Part shown: positions 7,509-16,159 of the stretch, piece after piece
How positions within the stretch are numbered: the stretch's first letter is position 1
Layout: every line of letters begins with the position of its first letter
Source: Halolactibacillus miurensis
GTDB lineage: Bacteria; Bacillota; Bacilli; Bacillales; Amphibacillaceae
NCBI RefSeq assembly: GCF_900116255.1
Contig: NZ_FPAI01000012.1
Span: forward strand, 1-64,000
Direction: 5' to 3'
DNA: 64,000 bases
Translations under genes and position numbers: made by a program
The notes under the pieces: model-generated
The model's input: the letters and a program-made list of their open reading frames with translations, nothing else
Database searches by the model: none
What the model was told of the DNA's origin: nothing

Positions 7509-7817
7509 GTCATGTGAGCCCCCTACTTTCATATCTGAGATAAGTTAAAACAGGGAGAACAATGAATATTTATCTCTGTGATATAAAATAATTTGATAAT
7601 TTTGTTAATAACATAACCATACCAAAAATTTCAAAATAAGTCCATAATAAATTGGGGATTTGTAGAGAAACTATTAGTTAAAACGTTTATGGTAAAGGCA
7701 CCATTATCTTAAGAAACATACTATATTGGTCATCACAGTTTAGTCTATACGAAAACCACCAACAAAAAAAGTGTTGGTGGTTTAGGGTTTAGTCAATTAA
7801 AGGTTTATAGTCTGGTT
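7509..7817. other. Intergenic region containing a possible recombinase-gene relic
   Basis: About 310 bases between the TPR gene and tenA. The right half (about 7680-7786) contains words resembling the end of the recombinase gene (AAAACGTTT, TATATTGG, TTTAGTCTATA) and a terminator-like repeat. The left half is AT-rich with no structure seen. Confidence 0.45.
7739..7783 (+). repeat. Direct repeat 2: copy of recombinase 3' end and terminator
   Basis: TTTAGTCTATA at 7739-7749 is followed by AAAACCACCAAC and GTGTTGGTGGTTT (7771-7783), matching 5312-5363 in order and orientation but with a shorter, A-rich loop. No intact recombinase gene precedes it. It either marks the far boundary of an inserted cassette or is what remains of a second recombinase gene. 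Confidence 0.7.
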
Positions 7818-8510
7818 TTAATTTGTAACTGCTATATGACGATAGGCGTCCATCGGCCATATCTCTAATGTGTACGCCATCTCCCAGAATAAATATTCAT
7901 ATTGACTGCTCTTTAAGAACAGATCAGTCCAACGTTCTTTTTCTTTTTCTGATGCGGTTTCTGCAAGTTGGTCTAACCGGTCGATTTGTTCTTTGACGAG
8001 TGTCATAAACCAATCGGAATGATACGCCTGTATCCACGTTTGATAGACGGGTTCTTTTGGCGTTTTGTCTTTTAACTGTTCACCGATTTCAGCATACAAC
8101 CAGTAACATGGTAAAATCGCCGCAATAACGTCCCCTAGTTGGCCAAATTGACTGGCTCGGTACATATGTGATGTATAAGCATACGCTGTTGGAGCCGGCT
8201 CAAAGGATTGCTGGTCTTTTTCAGAGATATTTAATTGTTTCATAAAGGTCCGGTGAAGATCCAGTTCTGCTTCATAGGTGCCTTGAACGTGTTTAGCCAT
8301 ACTGTTCGTTACTTCTAATGAGTCTGCTTTTGCGGCAGCTAATGCTTGCGTCTTTGCAAAGTGACTTAAATAATACGCATCTTGCAAGACGTAGTAGCGA
8401 AACCGGTCGAGCGGTAAGGTGGAGTCCCCAAGCCCTTGTACAAAGGGGTGATCAAAACTCGCTTTCCAAATCGGATCAGCCTTTTGTCTTAATTCATCTG
8501 TAAATCTCAT
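7818..8510 (-). CDS. tenA: Aminopyrimidine aminohydrolase (thiaminase II), TenA
   Basis: This TenA-family protein of about 230 residues hydrolyses aminomethyl- or formylaminopyrimidine to hydroxymethylpyrimidine for thiamine salvage, in the cytosol. Family marks include YYVLQDAYYL near residue 45, the catalytic Cys in LPCYWLYAEIG (about 135), and the late Glu in LFWEMAY. The ATG at 8510 is chosen over an upstream one because AAAGGAG lies just before it. The gene stands alone behind a TPP riboswitch (8596-8692), so expression should fall when thiamine pyrophosphate is plentiful. No other thiamine genes are nearby. Confidence 0.93.
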   Translation of the reverse strand: MRFTDELRQKADPIWKASFDHPFVQGLGDSTLPLDRFRYYVLQDAYYLSHFAKTQALAAAKADSLEVTNSMAKHVQGTYEAELDLHRTFMKQLNISEKDQQSFEPAPTAYAYTSHMYRASQFGQLGDVIAAILPCYWLYAEIGEQLKDKTPKEPVYQTWIQAYHSDWFMTLVKEQIDRLDQLAETASEKEKERWTDLFLKSSQYEYLFWEMAYTLEIWPMDAYRHIAVTN

Positions 8511-8532
8511 ATAATTCTCTCCTTTTTCCAAA

Positions 8533-8565
8533 TAAAAACACCACCGCTAAATAAGCAAGTGGTGT
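8533..8565 (-). terminator. Riboswitch-controlled terminator before tenA
   Basis: On the minus strand CACCACTTGC and AGCGGTGGTG form a stem followed by a T-run. It lies between the TPP aptamer and the tenA RBS, the expected place for an attenuator. Confidence 0.75.
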
Positions 8566-8595
8566 CGATCATTGAATAAAGAAAGTCAAATCTCG

Positions 8596-8692
8596 TCCCA
8601 CTTCCCTCCGCTAGCATCAACTAGATCAGGTTCAAAGGGTCAAGGCATTCGTTGCCAATCTCAGTCACAGATCAGTGACTCCCCTAGTGGTG
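8596..8692 (-). promoter_or_regulatory. TPP (THI-box) riboswitch
   Basis: Reading the minus strand, the conserved aptamer blocks appear in order: AGGGGAGTCAC, CTGAGATTGG, ACCCTTTGAACCTGATCTAG, then GATGCTAGCGGAGGGAAGTGG. The P1 helix can close with CCACT and AGTGG. This is the standard thiamine pyrophosphate aptamer and fits with tenA immediately downstream. Confidence 0.95.
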
Positions 8693-8751
8693 TTTCATTT
8701 GATTGTATTTTGATACTGTTACTGTAACATACTGACTATTAAAGTCAAGTG

Positions 8752-10626
8752 TTACTTCATCACTTTCCAAACATCATTGGCATAGCTTACTGGGTCTTCT
8801 ACTGGTAAACCTTCAATCAGTAAAGCCTGATTGTATAGGACATTCGTGTATGTCTCCATCATATCTTCGTTTGATTGTGAGGCTTGTTTGAGTGACTTAA
8901 AGATATCATGATCCGCGTTAATTTCTAACACTTTCTCAGCTTTTACGCCTTGATTCTCAGGCATCATGCTTAAGACTTTTTCCATCTCAATGGAGATATC
9001 CCCTTCGTTAGATAGGCAGACAGGGTGTGTCTTTAAGCGTTTAGACAGGCGAACATCTGATACTTTACCTTTAAGAATCTCTTTCATTTGATCGAAAATC
9101 GCTTGATCTTCTTCAGAAGCTGTTTTTTCTTCCGCTTGATCGTCCTCAAAACCTAAATCACCACTTGAAACAGATTTAAATTCTTTTTCATCGTAGTTCA
9201 ATAACATTTTAATCGCAAATTCATCAATATCATCAGTGAAGTAAAGAATTTCATAGCCTTTATCACGGACGATTTCTGTCTGAGGTAAACGTTCGATGCG
9301 CGCATGTGACTCACCTGTGGCATAATAAATATAGGTTTGGTCTTCCTTCATACGTTCAACATATTCGGCTAAGGTGACAAGTTTCTCTTCAGTTGATGAA
9401 TAGAATAGAAGTAAATCTTTTAAGGTATCTTTATTTTGACCAAAGTCACTGTAGACACCATATTTCAATTGACGACCGAAAGCTTTAAAGAACGTTTCAT
9501 ACTTCTCGCGATCATTCATTAATAATTTCTTTAATTCTTGTTTGATCTTCTTCACTAAGTTTTTCTCGATTAGCTTCAACTGACGGTCATGCTGTAACAT
9601 TTCGCGAGAAATATTAAGTGATAAGTCTTCTGAATCGACAAGACCTTTCACAAAGCTAAAGTAATCAGGTAACAGTTCAGGCGCTTTATTTTTAATTAAG
9701 ACGCCATTTGAGTATAACTCCAAGCCTTTTTCAAACTCTTGCGAGTAATAGTTATAAGGCGCTGTTTCAGGCACGTAAAGAATCGCTTGATAACGAATAT
9801 TACCATCGACACTCACATGTACATGTGTTAATGGATCATCATAACCGAAATGTTTTTCTTGATAGAAGTTTTTATAATCATCATCGGTTAATTCAGCTTT
9901 GTTTTTCTTCCAGATTGGTACCATGCTGTTGACCGTTTTCTCTTCAACAATCGTTTCATATTCATCTTCTGTACCTTCTTTTAATTTTTCTTCCGTTAGA
10001 TCCATTTTAATTGGATAGCGAATGAAGTCTGAATAAGTTTTAACGATCGTTTGCAGTTGACGCGGATCTAAGAATTGTTCAAAGTCATCATCTTCTGTGG
10101 ACGCTTTAATCGTTAGTGTGATCGTTGTACCCACATCATCTTTAGTCGCCTCTTCGATGGTAAAGCCTTCAGCGCCTTCAGAGTACCAGTGATACGCTTG
10201 ATCTGAATCTACTGCGCGCGACGTTACACTTACTTTGTCAGCAACCATGAAAGCTGCGTAAAAGCCGACACCAAACTGGCCAATAATATCAAAACCATCT
10301 TTAATTTCATTGTCTTTTTTAAATGCCAGTGAACCACTTTTCGCAATGGTGCCTAAATTTTGTTCAAGCTCTTCTTTTGTCATACCAATCCCATTATCAG
10401 TGATTGTTAACGTACGATGATCCTTATCTGTAGAAATTTTAATGTAATAGTCCGATTGATCAAATGTAATCGACTCATCGGTTAATGCGCGGTAATACAT
10501 CTTATCCATCGCGTCACTCGCATTGGAGATTAATTCACGTAAGAATACCTCGCGTTTTGAATAAATCGAATGAATCATCATGTCTAATAATCGTTTTGAC
10601 TCTGCTTCAAATTGTCTGACGGCCAT
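8752..10626 (-). CDS. htpG: Chaperone HtpG (bacterial Hsp90)
   Basis: A 624-residue Hsp90 homologue of the usual bacterial length, cytosolic and ATP-dependent. The N-terminal GHKL ATPase domain has the ATP-binding motifs [11 protein letters not shown] (about residue 32), DNGIGM (about 80) and GQFGVGFY (about 115). The middle and C-terminal dimerisation domains follow. The monocistronic gene lies behind a near-perfect CIRCE operator at 10662-10688, implying HrcA heat-shock control. Confidence 0.97.
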   Translation of the reverse strand: MAVRQFEAESKRLLDMMIHSIYSKREVFLRELISNASDAMDKMYYRALTDESITFDQSDYYIKISTDKDHRTLTITDNGIGMTKEELEQNLGTIAKSGSLAFKKDNEIKDGFDIIGQFGVGFYAAFMVADKVSVTSRAVDSDQAYHWYSEGAEGFTIEEATKDDVGTTITLTIKASTEDDDFEQFLDPRQLQTIVKTYSDFIRYPIKMDLTEEKLKEGTEDEYETIVEEKTVNSMVPIWKKNKAELTDDDYKNFYQEKHFGYDDPLTHVHVSVDGNIRYQAILYVPETAPYNYYSQEFEKGLELYSNGVLIKNKAPELLPDYFSFVKGLVDSEDLSLNISREMLQHDRQLKLIEKNLVKKIKQELKKLLMNDREKYETFFKAFGRQLKYGVYSDFGQNKDTLKDLLLFYSSTEEKLVTLAEYVERMKEDQTYIYYATGESHARIERLPQTEIVRDKGYEILYFTDDIDEFAIKMLLNYDEKEFKSVSSGDLGFEDDQAEEKTASEEDQAIFDQMKEILKGKVSDVRLSKRLKTHPVCLSNEGDISIEMEKVLSMMPENQGVKAEKVLEINADHDIFKSLKQASQSNEDMMETYTNVLYNQALLIEGLPVEDPVSYANDVWKVMK

Positions 10627-10661
10627 ATGTTATTCCCTCACTTTTTAATATTTTTTATGTA

Positions 10662-10688
10662 TTAGCACTCGACACTTTAAAGTGCTAA
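10662..10688. promoter_or_regulatory. CIRCE operator (HrcA binding site)
   Basis: TTAGCACTC at 10662-10670, a nine-base spacer, and AAGTGCTAA at 10680-10688 match the CIRCE consensus TTAGCACTC-N9-GAGTGCTAA with one mismatch in the right arm. It sits about 35 bases upstream of the htpG start. CIRCE controls groESL and hrcA-dnaK in Bacillus. Confidence 0.93.
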
Positions 10689-10696
10689 CATATATT

Positions 10697-10725
10697 TTTT
10701 AACATATTTTTAACCATCTTGTCAA
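10697..10725 (-). promoter_or_regulatory. Probable htpG promoter
   Basis: On the minus strand a consensus TTGACA (10720-10725) is followed at 17 bases by a weak -10 (TTAAAA). The CIRCE element lies just downstream, where bound HrcA would block transcription. Confidence 0.5.
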
Positions 10726-10767
10726 TCCTTTCGTATCAGGTTATCGTTAATTAACTACGTTTAAACA

Positions 10768-10793
10768 GAAAAAACCACACCTCTAGGTGTGGC
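10768..10793 (-). terminator. Terminator of the IDEAL-domain gene
   Basis: CCACACCT and AGGTGTGG (10775-10792) form a stem with a T-run on the minus strand, 19 bases after the stop codon. Confidence 0.85.
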
Positions 10794-10811
10794 TAATTTC
10801 ATCTTATGTGA

Positions 10812-11171
10812 TTAATTGACTTGGGTATAGTCAATATGACGTTTCGCTTCTGTTTCTTTTTTCAAGTAATTGTATTGATCAGATAATGCGTCAAACCATG
10901 CTTTATCATTTGTTTGAAGGGCTAAGTCGATTAATTGTTCTAATTCACCAAGAGTATAGTATTTGCTATCTGGCTCTACTTGTAATTTGACCACGTGAAC
11001 TTGGATACTGTGATTGGTTAAAAGATGGTTATCACTCGCAATCACACGTATTTGTACCCTGTTCTCTTCTTCTAGTTGTTTTTCGACGAAGCCATGAATA
11101 CGCTCACCCTTGTTTGACTGTAATTTGACCCAATCCCCTACATTTACTTGTTTTCTTTCTTCTGCCCTCAT
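10812..11171 (-). CDS. IDEAL-domain protein, unknown role
   Basis: This soluble protein of about 119 residues has an N-terminal beta-rich part (VNVGDWVKLQSNKGERIHGFVE, resembling a small SH3-like fold). A C-terminal IDEAL-type helical segment follows (ELEQLIDLALQTNDKAWFDALS, about residues 75-100). IDEAL domains (PF08858) occur in several short Bacillus proteins of unclear function. The ATG at 11171 follows AAAGGTGGT at good spacing; the GTG at 11183 does not. The gene is monocistronic with its own terminator. Confidence 0.7.
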   Translation of the reverse strand: MRAEERKQVNVGDWVKLQSNKGERIHGFVEKQLEEENRVQIRVIASDNHLLTNHSIQVHVVKLQVEPDSKYYTLGELEQLIDLALQTNDKAWFDALSDQYNYLKKETEAKRHIDYTQVN

Positions 11172-11273
11172 GTTTGACACCACCTTTTCTATTAATTATT
11201 TTAAATTGACAGAATACTTAGAATAGTCATTTAAAATATTTAATAGTAATTTTAATCGGTTATGGTGATAATG

Positions 11274-14024
11274 TCAATAGTCTTGCTCAAACTGCTGTTT
11301 CGTAAGTGGTTGACTCATTAAGAAACCTTGATAAGCATCTAGTTGAACCGACTCAATTAATGCGACTTCTTCTGCCGTTTCTACTCCTTCTTGGATAATA
11401 ATTAATCTCAACTCTTTCGCAAGCGTTACTAAACGTTTATAGCTGCTTAAACCATCCTCATCACTAAGTGCGTCATGGAGAGTCCCTTGTGAAAGTTTAA
11501 TCATCTTAAAGGGTAGTGTTCGCAGTTGACGTAGGGATAAATAATGATCCCCAAAAGAATCAATCGCCACTTGAATACCAGCTTTTTGATAAGCGCTCAG
11601 TTTGATTTTTAAGTTTTTACATTTATCACGCGAGAGATTTTCACTGATTTCAATGACTAAATGTTCAAGGTTGACGTTTGCTGCCTCGAATTGCTGGTGG
11701 ATAGATAAAAAGGTTTTCTCATCACGACATTCTTTTTCTGTTAGGTTAATATGCAACTTGATCGCTTGATGGTGGCGTTCATTGTATCCTGATAGGGTTT
11801 GTGTTGCTTCTTTTAGTAAAAACTGCGAGAATTGAGGCATTAAGCCGTTCTTCTCAGCAATCGGAATAAACACATTAGGTGCAATCGCGCCTAGTTTGTT
11901 ATGCTGCCAGCGTAATAAAGCTTCAACGGCGCGGATATCTTTTGTTGCGGTATCAATAATCGGTTGATAGACGACGTAGAGCTCCTGGCGTTCGATTGCT
12001 TGGAATAAGTCTGTCTCTAATTGAATGTAAAGCGATACTTCTGTTTCAAGTGCAGGGGTATAAAATCTAAACGTATTTTTCCCTTGTTGTTTTGCTTGAT
12101 ACATACTTAAATCAGCATACTTAGTCAGTTCATTTAGCGATTGAGAATGTTTAGGGTATAAGCTAATGCCAATACTTGCCGTCACAATAAAGCTATGATT
12201 ATCAAACGTATAGGGCTTCGTTAAGGTATGAATGATTTTTTTAGCTAGATTGGTCACTTCTTGTCGGTCTTCAGTGAAATAAGTTACAATCGTAAATTCA
12301 TCGCCACCAAAGCGAAAGACGTAGTCACGGTCGTTGATGACGGCTTTTATACGATCAGCGACATCGATTAATAACTTATCCCCTGCATCATGACCAAAGG
12401 TATCATTCACATACTTAAACCGGTCTAAATCTAGAAACATGACCGCGAATCCTTCATTATCTCGATCTGTTTGTTCAATCGCTTCATCCACAATCGTTTT
12501 AAAATATTTACGATTACCAATGCCGGTGAGCTCATCGTGGTTGGCTTGATGTTCAATGATTGCTTGGTTTTCTTTAATTTCGGTAATATCGGTGGCGACC
12601 ATCAATATTTCTTTCCCTTTGTCCTTTATACTCTCTATCGGTTGTTTTGTTACGCGATACCATCGAATGTTGCCATCTGATCCTACTTGTCTATCTTCAT
12701 AGGTCGTTCGCTCCTGAGATAATAAAATCGACTGATGGAGTTTTAAGTGATAATGAGTGGCAGCTATATCATTCGTTACATTTAAAGCGTGACGGCCAAG
12801 CATTTCTTTAGCCGTATACCCGAATAGTTCAGCATATTGGTCATTAACAAGTGTATAGATGCCATCGGCATTCATCGTATAAATCATCATCGGACTAACG
12901 TTAATGATACGGTCTAAAAAGTCTTTTTGATTAGCTAATTGCGTTTCGTTTTTTCTAAGAACAAGCCGCGACTTTTCTAACTCATGGGCCATTTGATTAA
13001 ACTTGTTATTTATCTCACCAATACGGGTGTTTGTATTTGTATAACGAATACGGTGGGTGTAATCCCCCTCACTTAGTTCATCAATGGCCATAATCAATGC
13101 TTGATACGGTTTCTGACTACGATAGTAAGCGTAGATCATAATGATGAAAAAGACAAAAGCCAGTCCAACGAGAATCGGTGCCAATATTTCAAATATATTG
13201 AGTATAAACTGATCAGCAAGTACTTCAGGTACAAAGAGGGCTAATGTCCAACCATTTCGATTTAATGGTTCAGCGGCCATCATAAAGTGAAGATCGTCAT
13301 AATGAAAGACATTGATTGCCTCGTCTGAATTTGTTAATAGTTCATGATTATGACTATTTTCATGAAAATCATCGATGTCTTCTTGATAGGTCTCGCTTAA
13401 CTGATTATAACTATAAATTAACTCATCATACTCATTATAGACCCCGATATAGAAATCTTCAGAAAATGAAAGAGAGTGGAAATAGTCTTGGAGTGTGTTA
13501 TTAGCACTTAAATCAATAAATACATGTAACTGATTATCTTCAAGTGGTATGAGTAATTCTAAGAGATGGCTTTTTTCAATTGTTTTAGTCTTTTGTAGAT
13601 AAGCTTCTTCAACAAATTCAATGCTATCTAATTGATAATCAGACGCACCCACTAAACCATAAAAAACGGACGTTTGTATGATTAAATCTTTATTAATAAT
13701 AAAACCATAATCAATCATGGGAGAATTGTTAATTAAGTCTTTTAATGCTTGACGTCTCTCGGATGGATTTTCGCTTTCTAAATGACGTTGACCGACTGCG
13801 TAGCGTGTTAATTCATCCACTTCTGTTAATACACGATTGAATTGCTGACTAAAACGTTCGTTCGCTGAATACATCATTTCATCATAGTATTCAACGGTAA
13901 AGCGTTCCATCGTAAAAGCGGCAGCGTAACTAAAGAGAGTGAAGAAAGCCGTAATGATTGCCAGATTAAAAAGTATGGCCTTTATGACATGTTGATTCCG
14001 CCATTGGAAATTAAATTGTTTCAT
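11274..14024 (-). CDS. Membrane GGDEF-EAL protein with extracellular sensor, HAMP and PAS
   Basis: A 916-residue cyclic-di-GMP signalling protein. The order is: transmembrane helix (about 15-38), extracellular sensor domain, probably Cache-like (40-270), second helix (275-300), HAMP (300-352), PAS (367-485), GGDEF (about 495-660, RFGGDEF intact at about 570-576), EAL (about 675-916). The inhibitory I-site RxxD upstream of GGDEF is absent (NDRD). The EAL motif itself is present (VEALLRW, about 700). The usual D-D-F-G reads DSFG (about 818) and the K-I-D motif reads K-L-S, so phosphodiesterase activity is doubtful. It therefore looks like a synthase with a degenerate EAL domain; this is inference. 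Monocistronic. Confidence 0.88.
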   Translation of the reverse strand: MKQFNFQWRNQHVIKAILFNLAIITAFFTLFSYAAAFTMERFTVEYYDEMMYSANERFSQQFNRVLTEVDELTRYAVGQRHLESENPSERRQALKDLINNSPMIDYGFIINKDLIIQTSVFYGLVGASDYQLDSIEFVEEAYLQKTKTIEKSHLLELLIPLEDNQLHVFIDLSANNTLQDYFHSLSFSEDFYIGVYNEYDELIYSYNQLSETYQEDIDDFHENSHNHELLTNSDEAINVFHYDDLHFMMAAEPLNRNGWTLALFVPEVLADQFILNIFEILAPILVGLAFVFFIIMIYAYYRSQKPYQALIMAIDELSEGDYTHRIRYTNTNTRIGEINNKFNQMAHELEKSRLVLRKNETQLANQKDFLDRIINVSPMMIYTMNADGIYTLVNDQYAELFGYTAKEMLGRHALNVTNDIAATHYHLKLHQSILLSQERTTYEDRQVGSDGNIRWYRVTKQPIESIKDKGKEILMVATDITEIKENQAIIEHQANHDELTGIGNRKYFKTIVDEAIEQTDRDNEGFAVMFLDLDRFKYVNDTFGHDAGDKLLIDVADRIKAVINDRDYVFRFGGDEFTIVTYFTEDRQEVTNLAKKIIHTLTKPYTFDNHSFIVTASIGISLYPKHSQSLNELTKYADLSMYQAKQQGKNTFRFYTPALETEVSLYIQLETDLFQAIERQELYVVYQPIIDTATKDIRAVEALLRWQHNKLGAIAPNVFIPIAEKNGLMPQFSQFLLKEATQTLSGYNERHHQAIKLHINLTEKECRDEKTFLSIHQQFEAANVNLEHLVIEISENLSRDKCKNLKIKLSAYQKAGIQVAIDSFGDHYLSLRQLRTLPFKMIKLSQGTLHDALSDEDGLSSYKRLVTLAKELRLIIIQEGVETAEEVALIESVQLDAYQGFLMSQPLTKQQFEQDY

Positions 14025-14127
14025 GTTGCTCCCCCTCTCTATTCGTTACCCTTATTTTAGCCTATAAAGAGGTTCGTTGACAATGTTAACAAATGGTTGT
14101 GCAAGTTTAGAAATATCGGAAAAATAT

Positions 14128-14156
14128 TTGTCAAGACCTCTTTTTTTTGATATAGT
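14128..14156 (+). promoter_or_regulatory. Probable promoter of the dapA leader
   Basis: TTGTCA (14128-14133), a 17-base spacer, and TATAGT (14151-14156) lie about 37 bases before the lysine aptamer. Confidence 0.6.
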
Positions 14157-14192
14157 TAAACCACAATCACATAGACTTCAATACATATTGAA

Positions 14193-14376
14193 GTGGGTAT
14201 AGAGGTTGCACAAGACAAGAGTAAAAAAAACAGAGAGTCATAAACACTCGATGATGTTTGCTGAAAGGGTCTTGTGCCGAAGGATAATAGCTGTTTATGA
14301 GTTATTATGCTGGTGTTGTATTTAACAGGTACAACATTGTCATATAGGTTATATACTATATGGAGGGCTATCTCAC
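14193..14376 (+). promoter_or_regulatory. Lysine riboswitch (L-box)
   Basis: The conserved L-box blocks occur in order: AGAGGTTGCA, AAGAGTAA, GAAAGGGTCTTGTGCCGAAG, GCTGGTGTTGTATTT, ACAACATTGTCATAT and TGGAGGGCTATCTCAC. The outer helix can close between about 14193-14202 and 14367-14376. An attenuator hairpin follows at 14401-14425. The downstream gene is dapA, a typical lysine-repressed target. Confidence 0.93.
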
Positions 14377-14400
14377 GCATCAACGATAGTAAAATATGAT

Positions 14401-14430
14401 GCAGCTCACTTAGCCTGAGCTGCTTTTTCT
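14401..14430 (+). terminator. Attenuator terminator in the dapA leader
   Basis: GCAGCTCA and TGAGCTGC form a stem followed by TTTTTCT, directly downstream of the lysine aptamer and before the dapA RBS. Confidence 0.85.
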
Positions 14431-14487
14431 ATGTCGTGAATGGATTCCCTCTACTTACCTTTTAAAAAAATATAATGAGGTGGAATA

Positions 14488-15360
14488 ATGGACTTTAATC
14501 AAGTATTAACTGCGATGGTCACGCCTTTTAATGACCAAGATGAAATTAATTATGATGAGACAAAACGGTTGATCGATTATTTAATAGATAATGGCACAGA
14601 AGGTATTGTTGCTGTCGGTACGACAGGAGAATCTCCGACCTTGTCTCATGAAGAAAAGCTAAGTTTTCTAAAGTTTGTCGTTGAGTATGTCAATGGACGT
14701 GTGCCTGTTATTGCCGGTACCGGATCAAATAACACAAAGCAGTCTATCGTATTAACTCAAGAAGCAGAAGAGCTTGGCGTTGACGGTATTATGCTTGTCA
14801 CCCCTTACTACAACAAACCATCACAAGAAGGGATGTATCAGCACTTTAAAACCATTGCTGAAAGTACATCATTACCGGTCATGCTTTATAATATTCCAGG
14901 TCGAACAGTTGTTAGGTTGGAATTAGATACGGTGCTTCGCCTAGCTGAAGTAAAAAATATTGTCGCAATAAAAGAAGCAACCGGTGATTTAGATTTAATC
15001 AGTCAAATAATCAAGGAAACACCGGATGACTTTGCGGTCTATAGTGGTGATGACAATTTACTCTTACCGATTCTGTCTCTCGGTGGAACCGGTATTGTCA
15101 GTGTCGCCTCACACATCGTTGGTAATGAGATGAATGACATGGTTCAATCATTCAAGTCAGGTGAGCATGCACAAGCAACGAAGATTCAACAAGAGATTGC
15201 CCCGGTGATTAAAGCGCTCTTCAGTGCACCAAATCCGACGGCTGTGAAATATGCTCTATCAAAAAAAGGATTAAATGTTGGACACGTGCGTTTACCACTC
15301 ATTGCTTTAACTGAGGCAGAAATGACACATGTTGATGATGTTGTAGGTCGTTATTATTAA
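14488..15360 (+). CDS. dapA: 4-hydroxy-tetrahydrodipicolinate synthase
   Basis: A 290-residue class I aldolase-fold enzyme. It condenses pyruvate with aspartate semialdehyde in the first committed step to lysine and diaminopimelate. The Schiff-base Lys is at about residue 162 in VAIKEATGDL. The GTTGES motif (about 43-48) and the Tyr of MLYNIPGRT are present. The RBS (GAGGTGG) precedes the ATG. It is monocistronic behind a lysine riboswitch and has its own terminator. Confidence 0.97.
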   Translation: MDFNQVLTAMVTPFNDQDEINYDETKRLIDYLIDNGTEGIVAVGTTGESPTLSHEEKLSFLKFVVEYVNGRVPVIAGTGSNNTKQSIVLTQEAEELGVDGIMLVTPYYNKPSQEGMYQHFKTIAESTSLPVMLYNIPGRTVVRLELDTVLRLAEVKNIVAIKEATGDLDLISQIIKETPDDFAVYSGDDNLLLPILSLGGTGIVSVASHIVGNEMNDMVQSFKSGEHAQATKIQQEIAPVIKALFSAPNPTAVKYALSKKGLNVGHVRLPLIALTEAEMTHVDDVVGRYY

Positions 15361-15392
15361 CCACGCATGGTATGTATAGAGGGCTATCAGTC

Positions 15393-15428
15393 AGCCACGA
15401 CTTGTCTTATATGAGTCGTGGCTTTTTC
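15393..15428 (+). terminator. dapA terminator
   Basis: AGCCACGACT (15393-15402) pairs with AGTCGTGGCT (15414-15423), followed by a T-run. Confidence 0.9.
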
Positions 15429-15484
15429 TGGTTCTTTATAAATCAAGTATTTTTTGAGTGATAGGCTTTATATCGATGGACACA

Positions 15485-15518
15485 AAAGAAACGCCACCTC
15501 TTATGTTGAGGTAGCGTT
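15485..15518 (-). terminator. Terminator of the V-ATPase operon
   Basis: On the minus strand AACGCTACCTC and GAGGTGGCGTT form a stem (15490-15518) with a T-rich tail, just after the subunit D stop. Confidence 0.85.
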
Positions 15519-15522
15519 CGTT

Positions 15523-16152
15523 TTATTGTCCCATATCTTTGACTTTCATAATCCGTGTAATGCTTGCACGTTCATCCTCTTCAAGTTTCATTTGAATATA
15601 ATGAATCGTTTCTTTAAGTTGAGGAATTTTTAAGTATTCCAATGCGTTTACACGACGGCGTGTCTTCTCAATTTCATCAGCCATTAATTGACACGTTTTT
15701 TCGATTTCAGAAAGCTTTAATAATTTAGGTAAAATAGTGTTAATGCGATCGATTGAATCATCGAGCTCACTGTTTGAGTTCAGTAACCCGTATTGCATTT
15801 CTGATTCTTTGTTATCTTCATCAACAGTAAAGTTCATTTCAGGTACCATCACACTCATAATATTCTTTTGTTGAATATCAAGGGTGATTGATTTACCTGG
15901 TACCGCAAATAATTCTTCAATAAACGCTTCGTTGGTAAGTGATTTAGCGACAACAAAGGCTTCCATCGACTCTGTCAACTCTTTTTCAACTTCATCACGT
16001 AACGTATTATTTTTACGAATCAATGTAATGAACTGTCGCATTAACTCATCTTGTTTATCCTTTAAAAGCTTGTGACCTCGAATTGATATTGCTAACCGAT
16101 CTTTTAAATTGGAAAGCTCCATCCGTGTTGGCTTGACATTTAATCTAGCCAT
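15523..16152 (-). CDS. ntpD: V-type ATPase subunit D (central stalk)
   Basis: A 209-residue subunit forming the long coiled-coil axle that turns inside the A3B3 head. The N-terminus ([32 protein letters not shown]) and the C-terminal [15 protein letters not shown] motif are characteristic. Predicted coiled coil covers both ends. It is the last gene of the operon, seven bases after subunit B. The Enterococcus hirae counterpart is NtpD. Confidence 0.95.
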   Translation of the reverse strand: MARLNVKPTRMELSNLKDRLAISIRGHKLLKDKQDELMRQFITLIRKNNTLRDEVEKELTESMEAFVVAKSLTNEAFIEELFAVPGKSITLDIQQKNIMSVMVPEMNFTVDEDNKESEMQYGLLNSNSELDDSIDRINTILPKLLKLSEIEKTCQLMADEIEKTRRRVNALEYLKIPQLKETIHYIQMKLEEDERASITRIMKVKDMGQ

Positions 16153-16159
16153 AGGTCAA

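Noticed and set aside
1-8000. A defence island or prophage in the left accessory region
   Set aside because: Only a lone recombinase, an IS end and small membrane genes are present. There are no phage structural genes, restriction enzymes, toxin-antitoxin pairs or CRISPR repeats.
14156-14383. 75-codon minus-strand frame before dapA
   Set aside because: It lies wholly within the lysine riboswitch and antisense to it; the RNA element explains the sequence.
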